From Prinsepia uniflora (Eukaryota > Streptophyta > Magnoliopsida > Rosales > Rosaceae), in contig CM064876.1 in NCBI GenBank assembly GCA_032719365.1, positions 63,669,864 through 63,733,863 of the forward strand: a stretch of DNA of 64,000 nt, read 5' to 3'. The stretch's first letter is position 1. Every line of letters begins with the position of its first letter. Below the pieces are notes generated by a model. That model was given only the letters and a program-made list of their open reading frames with translations. It was not told the origin of the DNA and made no database searches. The position numbers and the translations under genes were made by a program. Of this stretch, positions 11,941 to 24,149 are shown piece by piece.

Positions 11941-13480
11941 ATTGTGGTTCCGGTTCGGGCCGTTTTGTATAATTATAATGTTTCTATTAATATTGTTAGG
12001 AATCATCCATCCTCTTCTATTTTTTCAATGGCTCGAAGTGTTATAAATAACCTAGGCTAGATTAAGATGGAAAAAAGGTTAATTCTTTCTAATTGTAAAC
12101 CCCTAGAAATTTCAAATTATTGAATCAATTTGGTAACATGCTATTGCCTTTCATCCTTATGAACGTATATTTTCTTAAGAAAAAAAATTCGTGGTTATAA
12201 AATTGTATCAATCTAATCCAGTATATATACCAGAAGCAGTTGCAGGGGCAATGCACCTATTTTTTTCTCTGCATAAAAGCACGGTTCTTGACCTCAAGAC
12301 AGTTAGCAATAGTCTCTCCTTGCTTTCTACATGTTCAAACTGCGGCTGCCTTGCTTTTTCTTGCCGTGGTTGTCGTTACCGTTGGCGGCGGAGGAGGTTG
12401 GTTTAGTGCCTTTTGATGATGGCGGCTGCGAAGGAAGCTCGTTTAAAATCTGAATTTGACGGCTCTGTTTTCGAAGTGCCACTTGTTGGTACCAAAGCTA
12501 TAACTTCTCACCGGCTTTGATATCATCAAGATCAACATTATTGATTTCCGTTGTCGGCAGAGGTACGAATGGACGGCTACTGTAGTTGCAGCAGAACTGG
12601 AACTCGTTAACTCTTTTGAAATTTGACGGCGGCTACTGAAGTAGCATCAGAACTTCAGAAGTCGAACTCGAACTTGAAAACACAGGATGAGAATTCACCA
12701 GAGATTGTTTTGGTTTTGACGGGAGGCGGTGGCGGATGGTGAGCTTTTGTTTATACCCGAAAAATCCCCTATGGGTTTAAGACAATGACTCATAAAAATT
12801 AAAGGCTAAGACATATACAAGCCTAGTTTAAATAGCTTTGAGCGTGAAGAAGAAGAAGAAGGAGGTGTGAGCGGTGCTGATAGAATGCAAAGAAAATAGA
12901 GGCAAATGAGGAGTATTACAATGGAAAATATGGCAAGATGCTACCCATACGGGACTCAATTCAACAAGTTGAGAGCTTCTTCACCGCTTATAAATAGAAA
13001 ACAACCCAACTTCTCAAAGGACCGACAATCAACCAATCATACTTAGCAAATTGATCTCTATCAATTTCTGAACCTAAGAACACTTTTAACTAAGATTTCA
13101 TGGTTTACAAAAGCTGACCCTTGTAGCAAAAACTACTTCTTTCGACTTAGGAAATCAAGATGCAACTTTTTTTCTCACCCCTTTGAGGCATTTATACAAA
13201 TGCCTAACCGTCTCTGACCACTCTAGCAGCAATGTCATAGTGGTTGGCCTCATTCCCCTGCACAAACTTTCTTTCTGACTGATCCGCGTCATAAGGGTTG
13301 CCCTATTTCCGACTAGCTAGTTCATAGACTTTTGGTTGAGGTTCGCGGAAGATTAACCTTCTTTCTGACCATTCAGTGTCATAAGGATTGATATTATAGA
13401 CTACCGGCTCACGGACAGTCCTCGACCACCATTTCATAGAAAGTTATCTCAACTACCGATTACAGGGAAGGTCATCTCGA
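11941..13480 (+). other. 3' flank of the MYB gene and unclassified intergenic DNA
   Basis: The first 150-200 bases are AT-rich and probably the 3' untranslated region; I could not fix a single poly(A) signal. From 12350 a GC-richer patch begins (see the separate minus-strand entry). At 13200-13450 short imperfect repeats of the 'ctttctgacc...gtcataagg' type occur. Nothing else is recognisable. Confidence 0.4.
12350..12570 (-). pseudogene. Possible minus-strand protein-coding remnant, unidentified
   Basis: Read on the minus strand, about 70 codons are open except for one stop, from about 12565 to 12355. The sequence has an acidic stretch (NNVDLDDIKAGEKL), then WYQQVALRKQSRQIQ, then a Pro/Ser/Lys-rich tail. 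The composition is protein-like and GC-richer than its surroundings. I do not recognise a family. It could be part of a decayed gene or chance. Confidence 0.25.
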
Positions 13481-13481
13481 C

Positions 13482-14110
13482 TAGCCCTGTTAATTGGTTC
13501 AAAAAAACCGACCGAATTACCGAACTGAACCTAAAAAAAATCGATCCAAAATAAAACCGTAACCGTACTCAAAAATCAAACTGAACCGAACTAAAATCGG
13601 TTCGGTTTCGGTTTTTGGTGATTGAAAACCGAACCGAACCGAATTAGAGTATAATAACCGAATTCAATTGAACCGAACCGAATCAAATTACTAACCCTAA
13701 AATGAAACTACGTCGTTTTGTTCTATTGGCCACTAACCCTAATTTAATTTTATATCATCTACTCTCCTTTCCCTTCATTCCGCCTCTCCCGTCTCAACTC
13801 TCAACTAGAGTAACAAAAAGTCAAAAATCCTCATCCCTCTATCTCATTTTCATCGCCGCACCACACATCGAAGATCGATTCTGTCTCGGAGGGTCTCCTT
13901 GCTTCTATCTCGGAGGGTTTCCTCGCTTCTGTCTTGGAGGGTCTCATCGCTTCTGTCTCGTTCTCTCACTTCTGCTTCTTTGGTTTCTACCTGTAATGAA
14001 CCCATCCAATTCCAATTTTTGTTTTTCTTTCCATTTTTTATGTGTTTCTATTTATGTGCTTCATCGTCAATCGTAATATCGTATCCCTTGGCCCTTCCTT
14101 GCTCATCATC
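13482..14110 (+). mobile_element. CGGTT/AACCG-rich non-autonomous element remnant
   Basis: It starts at TAGCCCTGTTAATTGG, which resembles the inverted right end of the element at 21480-21716 (TAGCCATGCTAATCGG on the minus strand). Both have a subterminal region packed with CGGTT and AACCG words. A block with ACTACGTCGTTTTG follows near 13708. A hAT-like non-autonomous origin is plausible but unproven. The right end is uncertain, and 14111-14462 holds nothing I can identify. Confidence 0.4.
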
Positions 14111-14462
14111 GGCACCTGAGTAGGACGAATCGAGTCAAAGTCCGAGGGTGTTCAAACCTTGCCAGTCGAGTTATGAGAATTCCAGGTAAGATTTCATGAG
14201 TCTAAGCTTAGATATGAATTCATGGGGGTCTTGGAGATGTATTTAGACAGCTGAATCGTAAGTTTTGGTGAGGTTTACAAGAAGGTTAAATTTTGAAGAA
14301 AGATTGCTGTAGGTAAGGCCACACACAGTGACAAAGAACCGCCGCTGGTGGTGGTGCCGCATGTGTTATGGGTTGAGCTTTCGATATTTATAAAATATAT
14401 TGATTCTGATTATTTGTCTACATCAAGTTCATAAAGATCAGTTCTCTTTAGTTTTCTAATTT

Positions 14463-16851
14463 TGACACGACCCATCCCAATCCCCTTGGGATTACGCATG
14501 ATGAGCCATGCTCCCATCTAACCCATGTGCGACATGAAGACTAGACACCTATCTAACCTACATGTAACACGAAGACCAGACCAGGGATACCCAGGCTAAC
14601 AGTCTAACCGGCTTCCAGAGTGCACAGGAACAACAATAGTGTGGAATGTGTGATGTCTCGGTCTCATCAACAGTCTGCATCCGCTATCAACTTGAAGGGC
14701 ATTAAAAACCAAAAAAAGACTGTGAGTGGACGAAAATAAATAAGTTCATAAAATATTTTACAGGAAAAGACAGTTATGCCCTTCACGTAAAAACAATACA
14801 TGCATTCAAAAACTAATTCATCTCTAATATAACAAAAACGTTTATGAAACCAAAGGAATTTCCTTTCGCAAATCATTGGGCCTCAACCCAAAACCATAAA
14901 CCAAAACCAAGTGTGGGGACTCAGTCCAAAAACCAGAAATCCAAATCACATGGGCCACTGCCCAAAACATCTGAAAACCATATGAAAACATTCCTGATAT
15001 CACATAAATCCAAAACACATATCAATCAATCGAACCTGTTGGATCACATATCACCGAGTTTTTAAACTCAAATAACATATCAGGCCTTCCCGGGTAACGA
15101 GTTTTTAAACTCACGAGTCATTAAACTCAATAATAGGCCTCCGGGGGTAATCAATAACGAGTCTTTAAACTCAAATAACATATCGGGCCCACCCCTGGTC
15201 AATCAATCAACGAGTCTTTAAACTCACGGGTCTTTAAACCCAAAACATAGCACTGGATACAACAAATCCAATTTAAAACCATTCATGTTTCAAATCAAAA
15301 CCAAATATATAAAACCACTTTCTCAATTCCAAATCCGAATCCGAAATCACATTTTCAACCGGAATCCAAATCCGAAATCATGTCATCAAGACATTATCGA
15401 AACACAGCACAGATAATCACATTATAAAAGCATATCCTCGAAATACATGCAAATATGTAAATCATAAATACCGCAATCATAAGCATAGAAATCACATATA
15501 GAAAACATATAAAACAATTATACATGCATTAGGATTTAGAAAACAAAGTCCACTCATTGACCGTCCTAACTGCCGCCTCGATACCAGCTCCATACGCCTT
15601 TCCGGGCCACATCACTATCACCGGAACCTCCAGACCTGTCCAAATTACACCGGAAGGTCACTAACCACTTCAAATAACCTAACATCCAATCCCCTTAATT
15701 TTCCATAATTTTTAAACGTATTTAACATAAGCCCTAAACCTTCGGACACTCAAAACTACCCTGAAACGGTATCCGATCGATTCGAAACTTATCCCAAAAT
15801 GTCCGTTACATCAAAAGGATAAAAACACATGTTGACCATAACCTCCAACTTTGCCCCATGCGCCCCCACGCACCGGGAACAGTGCATCGTCAACCTCTTG
15901 ATTGACCTGGTTCACTGGTTTTTCTGGTTCAATCGAACCGATGAACCGACCTGACAGATTTTCAGCCATTTCTCAACTATTTTTAACACTGTTTGTTCCT
16001 ACCTCTTCGTCTCATCATTTTCTACCGATCTATGGGGTCAAAACTGAAAAACCAAGCTTAGATCATACTTGAGATCGCGTGAACAGTGACGGAGCCTGTA
16101 ACTCAGTTCCACCATCGATCCCGACCACCGCCTTCCACTGTTTCGATCCCAAACAACTCATATGACCTCCAAAAGCAAGTTCCAATCATCAACACCACTC
16201 AACACACACTAGAACCTAATATCCAAGTTTTTGAGCTTAACTTACTGTTCACAGGTTTACAGGCCATCGTCCACGACGACCCATCGCGGTAGCACCACCA
16301 TGTTCGTCCAACTCCCCCCTCCAACTTTGGTCCACAAGTCAAAAGCCAGAGATACAGATCAAAGGGGTTTGGATGGGTTAGTTTCACGGGTTTGCAAGTT
16401 TTCACGGGTTTTTGGGGAAAAACTGTGCAACCAAGTACACATATATCCCATAAGTGAGGCGATGAACATGTTTCCAGAAATGGGACAGGTGTCCCTGTCC
16501 AATGGGGCCCAAACCCTAATGCAAGGCAAAAAGACCAAAATGCCCTTAGACCAAAATTACCAAATTGTCCCTACGACTTCTAAACCAGTAACTTTCTCGT
16601 CGAACGTCGGAATCGAACGTGCCTCCTATCTACGAACTCGTGACGTCCTAACTTACGTCACAGTCACGGACACGGTCATCGGTCACAGTCCGTTTGACTA
16701 CCCAAGCCAAAAGTCAACATTTTGCCCATTCTCAAGGGCAAAACGGTCATTTCGTACTGTTCGTCCGAAATCCCTCGACTAGTCACCGATTAATCCCACT
16801 AATCCTCATTAATCACTAATCTAATCTTGAAATTCGGGACGGGACGTTACA
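14463..16851 (-). mobile_element. Solo LTR of the large Ty3 family, TSD AATTT
   Basis: Minus-strand termini are TGTAACGTCCC at 16851 and a CGTGTCA end at 14463. A perfect 5-bp target-site duplication AATTT flanks it (14458-14462 and 16852-16856). The 2389-bp length, TG...CA ends and lack of internal domain define a solo LTR. It lies just upstream of the first recognisable CstF-50-like exon. Inside are AAACTC/ACGAGT short repeats around 15050-15240. Confidence 0.85.
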
Positions 16852-16959
16852 AATTTTGTCTGTTTGTAACAGGTAGATTAACAGGTAGATTAAACCTGTT
16901 CTTGAAATGTGGATTCTATTCATTTGTTTCTTTTTTCATTCAAAGAAAGTTAGACAAAG

Positions 16960-19900
16960 CCTGATGTCATCGGATTCAATTGCAGCCTATAATGACTTGT
17001 ATTTCCACCCTCAGAACACTGTTCTTATATTAGGATTAAAAGATCACACCATAAAGTAAGGATTCAGTTACTTAAATAATATTTGGAGTTCCATTGATTT
17101 TTTTACTTGTTAGGCTTTTAAACCTTCAAATGCTAGAATGACAACATCTCTTCTAGTTCCTCTTATTCGGTCATTTGAGCCTTTTTCTTACTTTTCCTTT
17201 AACACCCATTAAACAACACCAGCATTAGTTGTAAAACGAAACAAGAATCCACTTCGAACTTTTATATAACTCTCGATATGACTTTCAGGTTTTTTAATTT
17301 TTCGAAGATGACTGCAAAGAGGGCATTCGGAGATATCCAAGTTTGGCTTCTGACGTCATAATAGATTGTAGCATAGGGACAACAAAAGTCCCATATTAAA
17401 TCTTTTTTTTATGACGCAAGATACACACAATGTGCGTTCAGTATCTTTCCATCCTTCTGGAGATTTTCTTTTAACTGGTAATGTTATATTTTCTTTTTCC
17501 ATTTTCTTGGTGTAATGTAGTTTTTCTTTTACCAGTTTGATGTTCCATGTATTCTTTGAGTTGGTTTTTTCTAGATATGATGGAAAGAACATGTACATGT
17601 GTCTTGGTTCTTATTCACATGTTATTAAGTTTTTTATCCTTGCAATCATTTACTATTAGTTGCATTAAATACATAGTAATAGATCTTATACGCTGCTTGT
17701 TCCTTGTGTGTTGCTTTAAACCTTATTATGCATCACCTTATTCATACAGTGAATTAGCTTATAATAATGGTTTTAATTAAAAAAAAAAAATTACAGGAAT
17801 TGATCATCCAATTCCACACCTGTATGATATCAATACATTCCAGTGTTACCTACCTACAAATTCACCAGAAATTGATGTTAATGGAGCAATAAATTAGGCA
17901 TGGTTTACTCCATCTTCTTATACTTCCTTCATGTTCTGTTATCTATTTGCCCACTGATAAATACACTTCCACAAGGCAATCAAATCCATATATTTGTGCA
18001 TCAGGTTAGGTATTCAGCAACAGGTAGCATGTAACGATCCAGATTTTATTATTATTTAATTAAATGGAAATTATATGTAAAATGACTATTTTGCCCCTGA
18101 TCATGGCAAAATGTTGACTTTTGACCCGGAACGTCGTATGACCTTGAACCTTTGACAATTTAGTAGATCGGGTCGCATTGAGTTCGTAGGCAGGCGGCAT
18201 GCTGGATTTGAAGACCCGGAGCGAAAGTTATGGGTCACGGACTTTACGGGGTACTATTACGTTTTTCGAGAAACGGGACAGGTAAATTGAATTGACTGGT
18301 CAACTTCGACTCTTGAACCAATCAGATGAGTGACAAATGCCACTCGTCTAACTGACCCAAAAGCCCAAACAATTGGGTGCATGAATCTCCTTATTCTCTC
18401 TTTGCCGTGAAGCCCTTATGGATACAACCAAGCCATTCCTCCTTCCCCGTTGATTTTCTCCCAGCCCAGATCGATCTTTCATCTTCACTGAACAACATTT
18501 TCATCATCACCATTCTTGCTGTCGTCAACCCTATCCGCCTGCAGCCACCAGCAACCATCTCGACCACCCAAAACCGTGACGGGCCAACGAACACCGGGAC
18601 ATCGATCGTGCAACCCACCCCATTTACCTTCAGTCTGGAGCTTAACGGTGAGCACAGAGACACCAGGACGACTGATGGAGGCCCCTGAGATCAGTTCGAG
18701 AAGGGAGGACTACGGGACACGACGGAGGAAGAAGCTGAAATTCTGGGCAGAGTTCTTCGAGCCAGAGGTAACGATTTCGACCATCCTTTGAGTTTTGAGG
18801 TTTACAGACCTCTAGAGTAGGTTTAGACAAGTTGATATGATCAAACTGAGTTGAAAATGGTGGCCGGGAATGAGTTTTCTGAGCGGGCCATGGTCGTGAG
18901 TCACAGTGGCTCCGCTTCTGGTTTTCGGTAGAAGCCAACCGAGGAGCGCCGCAGGACTGCGGTACAGGGCAACCGAACTGTGGCCTAGGTCTTCCGTAGG
19001 AGTCCACCGATGATGACGTCATCATTCTAACACTGTTCTGACATCATGATGATGTCATCTTGTCAGAGATGTCAGAGCAGGGACCAATCAGGAACTGACA
19101 CGTGTCATCTGACACATGTCAGAGGATGACGTCATGCTGACGTTAGCAGTGACGTCATGCTGACGTCAGCGTTACTGTAGCACCGTGGCCGCGCGTGAGG
19201 GCACGTGTGAATAGTAATTTTTGTGGGGCCAGTACCATTTTTAAGGTTTCGACGATACAAATCCAATGACGGTGGTTTCGTGTCGATCGGAGATCGTTAG
19301 GTTGGTCAAATTGAGGAAATTAACCTCGAGAAGCGTGTTCAGAGCGCGTTCCTGGGCCAGTTTCGTTCTAAGTTTGGATGCTAGACCTATTAGGGTCAAT
19401 TAGTGACCCTTAAGTATGTTTGGGCAGGTTCGGACGTTGTTATTAGCTTCAGGACATGTGTAAATGGTTCGTTAGCGCAACAAGGACTAGTTGTGAGTGG
19501 ACCGTTGATTTCATAACTGAATACATGCATAACTATTTTACTGGTTTTCTAAATTTTTTTATGCTAAATGTTTTATGATGTTGGGATTTTAGAATTTGAT
19601 CACGGATTTCAAGAAATGTACAGATTTACATGAAAAATGGTCGTATCGGGCCTGAGACCCATTTGACGAGCGTTGACTCGGATTTTAGAAAGAGTCAACG
19701 GTATTTTGAAATGAATTGCGAACTAATGAAAGTATTGATGATTTGAGACTTTTGACCTAAAGATTTGGTTTATAAAGACTTCTGAGTAAAGGTTTGTGAC
19801 ATGATTTGAAAAGATGGTTTTGCAAAAGTTTTCCTACGTATATGTATATACCCTTCCAGCTTGTGGATTGATCTCCTCCAGACGACGACCTGGAGGGACA

Positions 19901-21332
19901 CGATCCACTAACCAGAATGGGTGTCCCCATAGGGACCCCGTTCCAGGAGTTGGAAATTGTAGTGGTCCCGGACCAGATTCTGGAGAGTTAGTTGAATTAG
20001 ATCCGGGAGAGAGCTCGGACTAGGTTCAGAGATAGAGCCTCCCAGATGGAGAATTCCTGGGAGTAGACTCGGAGTGAGACCCCGAGTGGTGTGCATACCT
20101 TTAGATATGAATCGTGACCATTTTCGGGGATTTGTTCCCTAGGGGATGTGTGCCCCGAGTTGACATCAAACTTGCTTTCGATGCCAAGGAAGGGATTGTG
20201 GATACATAGTTACTTTGGAATTGATGCTATACGTGCCTAGATGTATTTTTGTATAGATATATGTATATGTATAGAAATGTTACATGTTTTTACTAATAGA
20301 TTGTATTTCTATGTTTTCTACTGAATTCATGTATGTTTACAGAAACGAAGGGTCAAATTATATATAAGTTCTAAATGAATTTATAACTGTTTTATTTTTG
20401 GTACACTCACACTTTGAATGTTTTCTTGACCCTTCAGGAGAGGAAACTGAGGAGGGCATCGACTCTGAGGTCGAGACATAAATATCACTGTTGCGTTTAC
20501 ACCACCCTGAGGGGTAGGTTTTATCTTTATTTTGTATTAGTACGAACTTAATGCTCCTTTCCCTTGTCTGACATGTTGTATTATGAAACACACCAGTGTG
20601 TATTTAGAACCCCAGTAGGGGTATTTGTGTAATAAAACCCTCGGAAGGGTATTTGTGGTATTTTGGATTACTTGTCAGATGGGAGCAGCCTTTCCCTAGT
20701 GGTCCCCAGGGGGAAAACGGGATGGGTCCTGTCATAGCATGTGTGTTACAGCTTCTAAAGATGGTGCTCTTCGTTTATGGGATGGTATAAATCTTTTCTT
20801 CCCTTTCAATTTCTTATGCCAGATAATATATCTACATACGTCCTCTTGTTAACTACATAAACTCCGCACTCTTTTCCACTCATCCCTATCTCAATCATAC
20901 TCTCAACCACACATGATATCCATCCTTGCTATTATCAAGTAGAAAAGATTTATAAATTTGATGGTAAGATGCTCATATGTCAAATATTAAGGTGTTTTTT
21001 TTTCCTACGCTTCTATGTAGGCTGTTTTTAATGGTACCGATGAATTTGTGGTGTCTATCGATGAGCAGACCAATGAGGTTTGTTCACTCTTTATTTAATG
21101 AAACAATGCGGGTTTTGGCTTCTACTTTTTACTGGTATGAAAAATGTTTCAATTGACATAGATGAGTTGGTTGTAGGTTGTTATATGGGATGCTATGACA
21201 GCAAAGACAGTAGCAAAGTGGCCTTCCAATCATATTAGTGCTTTTAGTTGGCTTGCACACTCATCAACTGAGGCAACATTTGTTACTTGCGGGACTGACA
21301 GATTAGTCCGATTCTGGAAGGAAAGTCTGTAG
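16960..21332 (+). pseudogene. CSTF50: CstF-50-like WD40 pseudogene (cleavage stimulation factor 50 kDa subunit), copy 1
   Basis: Exon remnants are about 16970-17055, 17289-17340, 17420-17477, 17797-17897, 18005-18029 joined to 20740-20784, 21021-21077 and 21177-21332. They encode NDLYFHPQNTVLI, FFNFSKMTAKRAF, DTHNVRSVSFHPSGDF, DHPIPHLYDINTFQCYLP, VRYSATGSM, CVTASKDGALRLWDG, AVFNGTDEFVVSIDE and a last WD40 exon ending RFWKESL-stop. This order and wording match plant CstF-50, a WD40 subunit of the nuclear mRNA 3'-cleavage complex. Damage: a 1-base loss near 16990, an AG acceptor changed to AA before 17420, a stop replacing the last codon of the exon ending 17897 with a GC donor after it, a 2.7-kb LTR inside exon 18005-20784, and loss of the exons between 20784 and 21021. 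The N-terminal exons are not in view. Confidence 0.88.
18030..20734 (+). mobile_element. Solo LTR of the large Ty3 family inside a CstF-50-like exon, TSD TAGCA
   Basis: The LTR runs TGTAACGATCC...GGGTCCTGTCA and is 2705 bp long. A perfect 5-bp duplication TAGCA flanks it (18025-18029 and 20735-20739). It splits the GGT-AGC-ATG codons of the WD40 pseudogene exactly, and the exon resumes in the next codon on the other side. Palindromic TGACGTCA/TGACACGTGTCA sites cluster at 19010-19170. A partial copy occurs at 36411-37999. Confidence 0.92.
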
Positions 21333-22234
21333 TAATCTGCGGGTGAATTTTTTGAAAATTTTTAGACTGATGATTTGACTTAGGATGACCGTTGTCTCTT
21401 AAAAGTTAAAACTAGATAGAATGAATAGAATGTAACCTACAATGAATAAAATGATTTGACTGGGCAATATAAATATTTATAACAGGATTAAAAAAAATAA
21501 CCGTTTTTTTCAAAAAATCGAATCGGTTCGACCGAACCGGTTCACCCGATTAAACCGAAATTGGTCAGTTTTTCTGAACCAAATCGAACATTTCGGTTCC
21601 GATCTTGGTCGATTTTATGTAAAAAAACTGAACCGAATTGAAATCGATTCTCCAACCGGTTCGGTTTTGATTTTGGTAAAAAAATCGAACCGAAAAACCG
21701 ATTAGCATGGCTAATGTCGACTGCCAAATCATGGTAGGCCACTGAGGAACTCAAACCTCCTTTTGAATGTCTTGCCGTCGAATTCGAGTGCTTTTCCATT
21801 TCATGGCATGATTTCCGACTGATATTCATTTGATTTGTTGATTTCCAGAATTTCTTGCTTGTTATGAGCTTGCAATATGAAGGAAATAATTTACCTTTTT
21901 TTACTTATAATTTCAATTGTTATTCAATTTCAGTACTTTTACATTTATGTACTTGTAGTTTCAGTTCAATTTTAATACAAATAGGATTTTTCTAAGTAAA
22001 TAATTGGTACTTAGGATACACCATCCAAGTGTGGTTCTTGACTTGCATTGGTCCAAATACTTCTGAACTTGGACTACATTGGAAGAAAATATTTTAAATC
22101 TTTGAAAAAGGTATAGAAAAGAACAGCACATGAGATTTCTTGTCTGCTTGCCTCACAATCGTTTTAATCAGAAGAAAGGTTCTTAGGCCAAAAGGGAACC
22201 CATTTAAACTGTCTAGTAGCAGCTTCTACTTGAT
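21333..22234. other. Flank of CstF-50 pseudogene shared with the 38598-40053 copy
   Basis: This is non-coding sequence downstream of the last WD40 exon, containing the CGGTT-rich element. It matches 38598-40053 nearly throughout, apart from the extra tandem copy there. The match ends at 22234/40053 in '...agcttctact', after which the two copies are unrelated. Confidence 0.7.
21480..21716. mobile_element. CGGTT-rich short element (MITE-like)
   Basis: About 235 bp dense in AACCG/CGGTT words on both strands, ending in GATTAGCATGGCTAAT. Near copies lie at 38747-38990 and 39300-39537, carried there by duplication, and a related one begins at 13482. It has no coding capacity; the FGS/NRF-rich frames it produces are artefacts of the repeat. 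The class is unresolved. Confidence 0.45.
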
Positions 22235-24149
22235 GGTGAGGCTCATGAGTGGTGGTACACACTGGAGTTGTCAGGCTGGGATGCCTTGGTTGTGACTTGG
22301 GAGGAGTTTAAGAGTCGTTTCTTGGACCAGTACTACCCCCATGCCTTCCGCGAGGCGAGAGAGATTGAGTTCTTGCAGCTCCAGCAGGGAGACTCGACTG
22401 TCGCGGAGTATGAGCAGCGGTTCCAGAGGTTGTCCAGATTTTCCGAGGTATATGTGCGGACAGAGGCAGATAGGTGTCGTCGTTTCGAGCAGGGTCTGAG
22501 AGGCGATATCCGAGCTATGGTGACCTCTTCTGCGATGATTTTCACTACACTTCGAGAATTAGTCGATGCTGCAGCTAGCGTGGAAACAAGCTGGGCCAAC
22601 CGCCAGCAGGAGACTAATTTGGGACGACGCAGAGACCGTTCCTTTTCTGGACCTTCGAGCCACAGGGCCCCGAAGGGAGGCCAGTTCAGCGGAGGACAAT
22701 CATTCTACAGTGGAGGATCGTCGAGTGGTGGTCAGTCTGGCAGGTTCGAGAGAGTTCGTGGGGCCGGATATAGTGTACCGCAGCAGAGTGGCACTTCCGT
22801 GGGGTCTACAAACTAGATGAGGCATACGACATGTTATACTTGTGGTGAGACTGGTCATGTATCGAGGGGATGCCCACAGTGGTCAAGTGGTAGTGTTGCA
22901 GGGCAGACGCCGAGCACCATGTCAGATGTTTCTAGAGGCAGAGTACAGAGCGGTTATCGAGGCGATCGCGGGGGACCACAAGGACGTGGTCGTGGAGCAG
23001 GAACCCAGGCGCGAGTGTTCGAGATTACTAGGCAGGAGGCCAGGACTGCTCCTGAGGTGGTGACAGGTACACTTACTGTCTTTGATGTATCTGTACGTGT
23101 ATTGATGGATCCGGGAGCCACCCATTCTTTTATTTCACGTGGCTGTGTTGGATTGTTGGATTGAGAGTTGTCTGTACTTGAGGATGACTTAGGTGTTGGC
23201 ACCTCGATTGGGGATGTGTATATAGTTAACCAGGTGTTAAGGAACTGTCTAGTTAGACTAGTGGATTTTGAATTGATGGCGGATCTAATAGTGTTAGACT
23301 TACATGATTTCGATGTGATCCTTGGTATGGATTGGTTGTCCGAGTATGGAGAGCTGATGGAATGTAGTAAAAATAAAGTGTTAATCCGGAGTCCGGGCGT
23401 ACCTGACTTGACCTTCCAAGGAGACGTCGCAGGTTCTTCACCAAGAATTGTTTCGGCCCTCACGACACGAAAGTTACTGAAGAAAGGTTGTCAAGGGTAT
23501 CTTGCTCATGTAGTGGACACGAGTATTACGACACCCAGAATGGAAGATATACCAGTGGTGCGGGACTTCCCAGATGTGTTTCCAGAAGACTTACTAGGAC
23601 TGCCCCCACCCCGAGAGATTGAGTTTACAATAGAGCTATTTCCAGGGACTGGACCGATTGCACAAGCACCCTATCGTATGGTACCAGCAGAATTGAGGGA
23701 ACTAAGAGAACAGCTACAGGAGTTACTCAAGTTGGGATTCATCCGGCCAAGTGTATCGTCGTGGGGAGCACCGGTCCTATTCGTGCGGAAAAATGAGGGT
23801 AGTCTCAGACTGTGTGTGGATTACCGACAACTAAACAAGGTGACAGTGAGAAATAAATACCCCTTACCTCAAATAGACGGCCTATTCGACCAGTTGAAGG
23901 GAGCATGGTATTTTTCAAAGATCGACTTGAGGTCTAAGTATCATCAATTACGGATCACCGAGGGAGATGTTCCGAAGACAGTTTTTCGGACCAGGTATGG
24001 GCATTTTGAGTTTTTAGTGATGCCCTTTGGTTTGACCAATGCACCTGCAGCCTTTATGGATTTGATGAACCGAGTGTTCAAGTTCTATTTGGATAGGTTT
24101 GTAATTGTGTTTATTGACGATATTCTGGTATATTCAAAAGACGCAAGGG

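Noticed and set aside
15060..15245. Possible CRISPR-like spaced repeats ('taaactca' words)
   Set aside because: They are short irregular repeats inside a plant LTR, with no constant repeat length or unique spacers.
18377..19025. Open frames of 90-127 codons on both strands
   Set aside because: They lie wholly inside a solo LTR (18030-20734) and match no retrotransposon or host protein.
21542..21829. Minus-strand frames with NRF/FGS-rich sequence (also at 38753-39104 and 39330-39650)
   Set aside because: They are translations of the CGGTT-rich repeat, carried along by duplication, with no protein-like conservation beyond DNA identity.
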